From Symbiodinium microadriaticum (lineage: Eukaryota > Sar > Dinophyceae > Suessiales > Symbiodiniaceae), in contig LSRX01000681.1 in assembly GCA_001939145.1 (NCBI GenBank), forward strand, positions 271,692 to 335,691: a stretch of 64,000 nucleotides of DNA, in the 5' to 3' direction. Position numbers and translations under genes: made by a program. Below are positions 57,665-64,000 of the stretch, piece after piece. The stretch's first letter is position 1. Each line of letters starts with the position of its first letter. The notes beneath the pieces are model-generated. The model made no database searches, was not told where the DNA came from, and was given only the letters and a program-made list of their open reading frames with translations.

Positions 57665-60600
57665 AACACACACACACACACACTCCCCACTGCACCCAGG
57701 CTGAACTGCTTCGCCCAACCTGTCTTCCCCAGGCCACGAACAAGTCTGTAAGTACCTCTTCTTTGGTCTCCTGCAAAACTCTGGATGCCAAGACGCAGCA
57801 CTGGCTTCAGCAGGCTGCCCAGCCACGAATGCGATGTCTGTTCACACAAAGGATGAAAGTTGTGGTGGGATGGACAACTGTGTTGAAAGAGGTCTGCCCC
57901 TCTCGTATGATGCCGATGCAACACGACATGGTCTCCAAGCATTTGTCAAGCGAAACAAGTGCGGAAGCGAAGCAGCATGAGCGCAGGAAGCAAGACTGCA
58001 TGGCAAGTTCCTGATGTCATGTTGGTCCTTGTTCGTATGCGGCTTGATTTGGACCTTGATTCCATTGATGACGCACTCGTTGCCATCTTCCACTATGGCC
58101 TGCACAAGGTGGTAGGCTTGAAGTGCGAAGGATGCCCACCGAAGAGCTTTGCTTCTGTCCGTCGAATCACTGCCATGATTGCTTTGAAGCTCCGCCTGTC
58201 TCACTCTGACATCTGTCATCGAGACTACAGCGCAGCCCATCGAGCTATGTTTCCGCACGGTGACCACCTCACCGACCTGCATGCAAACTGCTTCAGAAGA
58301 GCCCATGGAGACGCTGCTCACGTGATCTTCGCCTGCTCGACGGCTTGTCGCCGAGGATCGTCAGAGCGATCGATTCGCTCTAGACGCTCCTGACACCACT
58401 CGTTGTGATCACTCCAAGGCCCGCTGTCGGAGTTAGAAAATGCTAAAGAACATCAGGAGCCTTCTCGCCCTCTGTTTTGTCTCGTTCCCCTAACAGGGCA
58501 GCGACTGACAAACAAGCACCTGGACGTCCAAGCGCGAGCCTTTTCCCTTCTTGCCCCCCTTCCCGCGACCTGCATTGGCTGCCAGAACTGAACTCACAAA
58601 ACTTCCCAACTCTCGTCCCAATTCCAATGCCCAGCCTTTTTCGCCGCGGTCCTGTCTGTCCCCCCTGTCATCTGCAACGGGCACAGAGCCGGGCGACACC
58701 TACAGTCAAGATGAAGATAGATGTAGAAACGATCCCACTATGCATAGATCTTCATTCGCCCCGGTGAGGACGGGGCAACTGGTTGGCTGCCAAGCGCTGC
58801 AAGAATGTCCTGAATTTTATTACGGGGTCCCGCAGCAAGGCGGATTTAGCATCACATCTTCGTGCCCGAACTCTGCCTGCATCTTGCTAGCTGCTAGCTT
58901 TTCGAGTCCGCTGGCTTGCAGGTCCTATACCTACGGTCTTTTCGTCGCAGTTTCCACGCAAAAGCTTCAAGATTTCCTCGCCTCGCGGTTGAGCAGAGTT
59001 GGTGGCGGAAGAATGCCGTGGGCAAGGGCGGTCCAAACACAACGAATTCGGGCCGACGGCCGGGTCAGATGATTCTCTGGCGGGTGGGCTTGGCCAACAG
59101 ATGTTTTGAAAAGAATCACCGGCTGCTCCTGGGGTGTTGCTCTCCGAAGGCGCGTGATGTCGAGCCTTCTCACGCGCCAGACTTTAATGTTGGGAACTTT
59201 GTGTTTGCAGGACAGAAAAGAAGAACACAGAAAGCTGACATGACCAGGGAAAAGAAGCAGAAGAAGGAGGCGGGGAGAAGGGGACAAGTGCACAAGTCAA
59301 GAGCCTCTAGACTCTAGACTACATTCAAGAACCCGATCCACGTTCTTGGAAACACTCACAATCTCCAAAGTTCATCCACCATCAAGTTCGAAAATGCCAC
59401 GGCATCACGTCCTGTTGGGGTGGCAGGCTGTCGAGTAGCGGCTTTGTGGTTGGTGGTGCCACGTTCGGCATCGGAGCCTTGCATGCACAGTCGGTACCAT
59501 TTCTCAGGCACTGTTGCGTTCGGAAGCTAAGCTTGCAGCCGAAACTTGCGGAGGTGCCTGAGGCATCGGAGGAACCTGTGTACATACCGCATGGGCCGCT
59601 CTTTTCTTCTTTTGCTGAAACCATCTAGCCATGTTGACATAAATTGAGCTCCGCACAGGCACCACGGGCGGAGCTGCCGGCGCCGCCAAGTGATCGCGCC
59701 TGTCAGAGTCACAGACTGGCGTGGATGTGCGAAGATGTGCTGAGGCCAGGACTCTAGCTCCTCCAAAGTTAGAGCATTTTCCGGCAAGGCCTGCAGGCAT
59801 CCGCTCCGTCGCGGTTGATTCCAAAGCCCATCAAAGCATGGGAGGCCTTTGGCATGCCCAATGTCTGTTCGCCCTCCATCATCCGCTCGTGCACCGGAAG
59901 GTGGCCCAGTGTCCACTGATCCAGGCCACCCTGATGCACAGCCATGTTTTCGATGATCTCATGACAGAACGATTCGGGAGAGGGTGGAGCACCTCTCCAT
60001 CTGGCTGCACGGAAGTGTCTGGCCTTGTTGCGATAGCAGCTGGGTGCATCATGAATCTAAGGACGTACAGTTTGCCTGCATGCATGGGTGAGCTGAGATT
60101 GCATCATATCCCACAGGACACCCTCTCCGTCGTCGTCCTTAGAAGTTGTGCTGAATTCTGGCATATGACCACACGTCGCTAGACGACAATGCCACGCCTC
60201 CTCGGCTACTGGCTCTTTCTTGTCCTGCGCCCACATCGCAAGAAGCTAGTGCTTGCACGGCAAGTCTGAATGGGCACTGCTTGCAGGTTATTGCTAGCTT
60301 GCCTTGTAGCCTTTTCTGCGGCTGCCAGCCTTGTCTGCGCATCCCAGCTGCAAGCGTCCGATGACGTGCCACAGCTTCTGCGCGCCTTTTCCCACTGACC
60401 GCCCCACCAGCCATCTTCCTGCATCTTCCGACAGGCCGCAGCTTCATCAGTCTACAGGCTGCTTTGGCCCACGGCCTGCCCTTTCGAGTTGCTCCAGTCG
60501 TCTCGCCAGGACTCCCACTCCCAGCTCTTGCTGTTCTGCGGACAGACATGAAGTGCTGATCGCATGTGGCAAGGAGCAGAAATATGCAGGCGCACCCACG

Positions 60601-62965
60601 ATGCGTTTCCGCCACTTTCCCACCTTGGCCAGGCCATGGCGTCGCACCGACAGCTGGACGCACCGGAGAAAGCTGAGGCAAACTGCCATTGCCCACCCTG
60701 CCACTCTTGATCATCGCTGCTCTGCCTTCAAGCAACACAGCACACGTCCGAAGGTCTCTATGCATCATATCGGCTTGCGTATGCGCTTGGCTGACAAGCA
60801 GTGCGACCCTCTTGCAGCTAGCATCTAGACATCTGGATGACGTGACTTCTGCGGAAAGCTTTCACAGCCCACGAAATGAGGCACGCCACTGAGTCCGACA
60901 CTTCGTCCCGGCAAAGAGGATCGCGGGATCGGGTGGCAGGGAAGCTGGCAAAGAAGAGCTTTGACACGACATTTCTGCAGCAGAGAAAGCGATCACGACT
61001 AGGCCTGCTGGCATTTCTGGGTCGGTACCATTTTTACCGCCTTTGCCTGGGGCGCTCCCGACAGTGGCATCACAACGCCGCAAAGCTCAGTGCGTGCACT
61101 GACGACCAGCTGCGCCTCCACGCTTTGCGCCTCACAGTTTTTGGAGATCGGATGCAGCTTCACAGAGTCACTTGGCTGAGATGTATCGTCCATGCTGGGA
61201 CAGGGACGCTCAGTTTCTCTAGCTTCTTTGGCTGCCTTCCTGAAATGCAGATGACGGCTCATGCATCAGAGAATGCCTTGCACGCTTCAGGGCGCTAACT
61301 GCCAATTGTCTGTGCCTCTCCGCTTCGCGGCGCTGCTTCTCCTGCTCTTTCTCAAGACGTTCCTTGGGTCTCTTAATTGCTGCAAGCCACATGCTGGTTG
61401 GCCGGGACAGCACAACCTTCCGAGACCCTCTGAGAACTTGTCTTGCTCTTTCTTGTCCTCTTCTTCCTTGAGTTTTCTCTCCTCCTCTGCGAGGACTGTA
61501 TCAAACGCTGCCGACCCCGTGACTTCAATCCGTGCCTTCGCTTGCTTTTTGTTTTTGACTGTGCCCCACTCTTCTTGCTCGTGGTTTGCACGATCCTGTC
61601 GTGGCAGGATCGACACCAGACAATGCTGGCTTTGCCGCTCATCATATCTCCGGATGTCACGAACGGGAACAGATGGTGCAGGGTCTGGTCGAGAATTCGG
61701 TCCAGAAAGCTCAAGCGCAGCACAACAAGCGAATACACTCACATGAATCACGACAGAACACAGTGCATGAGCATGTCGACGGTGCGAGAAATCGCTCCGA
61801 CGACATCAAGTGCTCTGGTTGGATGTGCGGGCGATCGCTCGATCTGTGCGTTGGCAAGGCACAGGCGACGTACAGTCAACCATTAGCGCATAGCAATGAT
61901 GCACAGCGCGCAAGGCTAGGCTGCTGCAACAACGCCTCGACAATGTTGGCCACAGCCACCTGAATTTGATGCCTCGGTGCCGCAAACGTCTGAATTCGTT
62001 GGCGTGTCCTTGTTGTTGCATTAGCCACAGCACATAAGCAGCATCTGACATGTAAGGCTTGTAAGGCCTTGACTCGTCGTAATGACACCGCCGAACTAAA
62101 GCAGCAATGTCGTTTCGGGAGTACTCGAAAAAGTCGAGGACATCCGTCCTAAGCTCAGGGAGCTAGCCAATCGATTTGCCAGGCGCTTTTGTGTGGACTC
62201 TAGTCCAAGTGCAATGACCTGACCACAGGAAAATGGGAAGCAGTCGGAAACAGCGGCAATGGTCGTCTCACATCGTTAGCTCCGTTTAATGTTGTGGGAG
62301 TCTGTCGGATGCACTGGACATGGACGTCTTTCAGGTAGTGGAAACGGGTTATGCGGTAATCCACTCGGTCGAAGCTGAATACCATGCCTGGCATGCAACA
62401 CTTGTCTGTTTTCCTGAGGTCAGTTGCACACTGTCAGCCGAAACCAGGACTGCGTCCCTTACTTCGCCTTGCCAGTACATTGAGTGCTCGGCAGCTGCTG
62501 GATATGCCTCTCAGTTCGCGGAGAGTACCTTAAGCAAGCTTCATGTGAACGCCGCTAACGTCTGTCTCTGTCCAGGTTGCCTGAAATTCAACTGACTGGG
62601 AAAGCAGCGTCTTTTCGTCAGCATCGCCCTTTGTAGCAGCAACCTGCAAGTGAGCAGCCTAAGCCTCCTCAGTTTTCGTTTGCAAGAGCTCTGAGGCATG
62701 TACAGTTTCGAGAACTCGAAGCTGCTGGGCGACGCGGACATCGTTGCTGGCCGGAGCCTCTCTGCACGGACTTCTAGCAAGCGACGGAATCCAATCCTCG
62801 TAACTCGCAAGGGACATCCAAGGACCCCGGCGGCGGCAGGTGGCGCCCCGTTTTCTATCGTGGCAGCCGGCGGCTGCGCCTGAAGCTTGACATGTTGTGC
62901 TCACTGCTTTCCGACCTGGCCGGCTAGCATTGAGCCTTCTTCTTGGTCACGACCTTTTTAGACAT
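55874..62965 (-). CDS. Long charged/coiled-coil protein with poly-Gln exon (start found)
   Basis: The ATG at 62965 starts MSKKVVTKKK (exon 62965-62936, GC donor). In-phase exons follow: 62879-62826 (AQPPAATIENGAPPAAAG), 62724-62665 (QLRVLETVHASELLQTKTEE) and 62643-62581 (VAATKGDADEKTLLSQSVEF). Further exons include 62394-62280 (FSFDRVDYRITRFHYLKD), about 61590-61430 (EEERKLKEEEDKKEQDKF), one starting 61379 (ERLEKEQEKQRREAERHRQ), 58276-58183 (AVVSMTDVRVRQAELQ), 58086-58028 (INGIKVQIKPHTNK), 57770-57720 (ETKEEVLTDLFVAWGRQ), about 57395-57325 (QEKLRAEEQERRQQEQ), one starting 56849 (EEQQRQQKWLREQWMAA) and one ending 55874 (poly-Gln, then a GTGAGT donor). The three exons 58276-57720 join in phase into a motif I recall as recurrent in dinoflagellate proteins. 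That all these exons form one gene is inferred from order and strand; no stop was found. An RNA- or scaffold-related role would be speculation. Confidence 0.6.
57619..57683 (+). repeat. (CA)n microsatellite
   Basis: About 65 bases of CA, inside the intron that follows exon 57770-57720 of the long coiled-coil gene. Confidence 0.95.
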
Positions 62966-63719
62966 GGCCAGACCCAGACCACCCAGACCTAGGCATCACA
63001 TCGAAGCAGGCAGCCACAGGCCAAAGTCCACTCAGCTCCCCACCTGAGGGCAAGGGTGCCCCAGGCCTCTGCCCTAGGGGCAAGCCCAAACCTATCAGGT
63101 GGGCAATCTTCGAGCCAACTTTCCTGGACCATGTCCCAAGGCGCCTATGTCCGTCGAAAATGACACTGTGCAGGCGAAAACAAGTCCAGAAGGGCACTCT
63201 GTTTTGAGACGCTGATTCGCTCATTTGTGCGCTAACGGTTCCTGGACATGCCTCCAGCTATTCAAGCTCTATCTGTGAAGGCATCCGATGCGATCGCAGC
63301 AAATTACAGCTCTCGCGGGGAAGTGCGGTGCAGCAAGCACCATCATTTCTCAGACTTTTCGGCCTGATCGGATTTATCAGACCTTTCTGTTGTCTCAGCT
63401 CTGTCGCTTCTGGCACCTGCTGCACGACCGGGCAGCAACGTAAGACATCTGATGCACCAGCTACAACCGCAATGTCACACTTGTGTCAACCCTCGCACCG
63501 TGCGCTTCTTTTCTTTGCCAACCTGCCATATGCGAGAATACCTAGTCGCAAACTCTGCCCCTGCTGCCAACTGGTCCCTACGAGTATGCTGTGTGTTTAT
63601 GTACCTGGTATCTATCATGTATCCATTTCGCCGGCCTCGAGCATCATCTTTGTCCTTCCGTTGCCAGGACCAACCTCATTTCGAAAAGTATGGCAACGCA
63701 GGCTTAAGGGACTCTGCGC

Positions 63720-63895
63720 GCCCGCGTAGCCACTGCTCGCTTGGGCGGCGGCTTCGTCCTCTTTTCCAATCGTTCCCCCACCAACCATCACTATCCTGAG
63801 AGGGGGATACGCAAGAGACAGGTCTAGCGAGCAATGGCGATGGCCTGCGACTTGTCCCAGTCGTTCCACTTCTTGTTCCACTCCCAGCGGCCATT
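63720..63895 (-). CDS. Tryptophan-rich protein, two joined exons (partial)
   Basis: Exon 63895-63845 encodes NGRWEWNKKWNDWDKSQ and ends in a GC donor. After a 49-nt intron (63844-63796, acceptor CCCTCTCAG) the next exon continues in phase with DSDGWWGNDWKRGRSRR. Together they hold seven tryptophans in about 33 residues, alternating with Asn, Asp and Lys. It lies upstream of the long gene starting at 62965 and on the same strand. The start lies beyond or near the window edge. From 62970 to 63700 I see no supported gene. Family unknown. Confidence 0.5.
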
Positions 63896-64000
63896 CTGGC
63901 ATGAACAACAATACAACAGTTGAGGCCAAGCATCGCGACCGGCTGCGTTCAAGGCCCAGCCCTATGCATACATTGGCGGAGGTAAAGATGCGCCGCATCC

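Noticed and set aside
57842..58321. Continuous 159-codon minus frame
   Set aside because: Its ends coincide with real exons, but the middle is intron: splicing at GC (58182) and GA (58027) donors gives a more coherent domain.

Overview
The window reads as dinoflagellate nuclear DNA, most likely from a Symbiodiniaceae-like alga. Three things point there. A degenerate copy of the dinoflagellate trans-splicing leader lies just upstream of an ORF (1925-1946). TTTAGGG-type telomere-like repeats sit inside the sequence. Genes are cut into many tiny exons by short introns, mostly 49-85 nt, whose 5' ends are GT, GC or GA and whose 3' ends are AG, usually followed by G. Nearly every gene I can support is on the minus strand, as in the one-directional gene arrays known from these genomes. 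Exon coordinates come from reading frames and splice signals by eye; no alignment was run.

Layout, left to right. 0-5.7 kb: an Ala/Pro/Gln-rich broken ORF behind the leader relic, microsatellites, a telomere-like array and a polypurine tract. 5.5-9.5 kb: a 5'-truncated LINE (endonuclease remnant, reverse transcriptase, two zinc fingers) flanked by copies of a hairpin-bearing repeat. 10.6-16.2 kb: exons of a coiled-coil protein and a DUF1995-like gene. 16.2-17 kb: trinucleotide repeats with a 46-base gap. 17-27.4 kb: scattered minus-strand exons, many preceded by poly-C tracts, including a SAM-dependent methyltransferase-like gene (23.1-24.4 kb). 27.4-29.7 kb: simple repeats and a diverged repeat pair. 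29.75-30.9 kb: a long single-exon reading frame. 34.7-35.2 kb: a coding exon ending in a membrane-like segment. 35.9-37.7 kb: a MAP kinase with a TDY activation motif, read through 14 exons. 40.3-45.0 and 46.8-53.8 kb: two tandem copies of one multi-exon gene. 55.9-63.0 kb: a long gene with a lysine-rich start, charged helices and a poly-Gln exon. 63.7-63.9 kb: exons of a tryptophan-rich protein.

The genes do not form an evident pathway. What unites them is architecture: one strand, many micro-exons, mixed GT/GC/GA donors. The tandem pair allows a direct comparison, because matching introns use GC in one copy and GT in the other.
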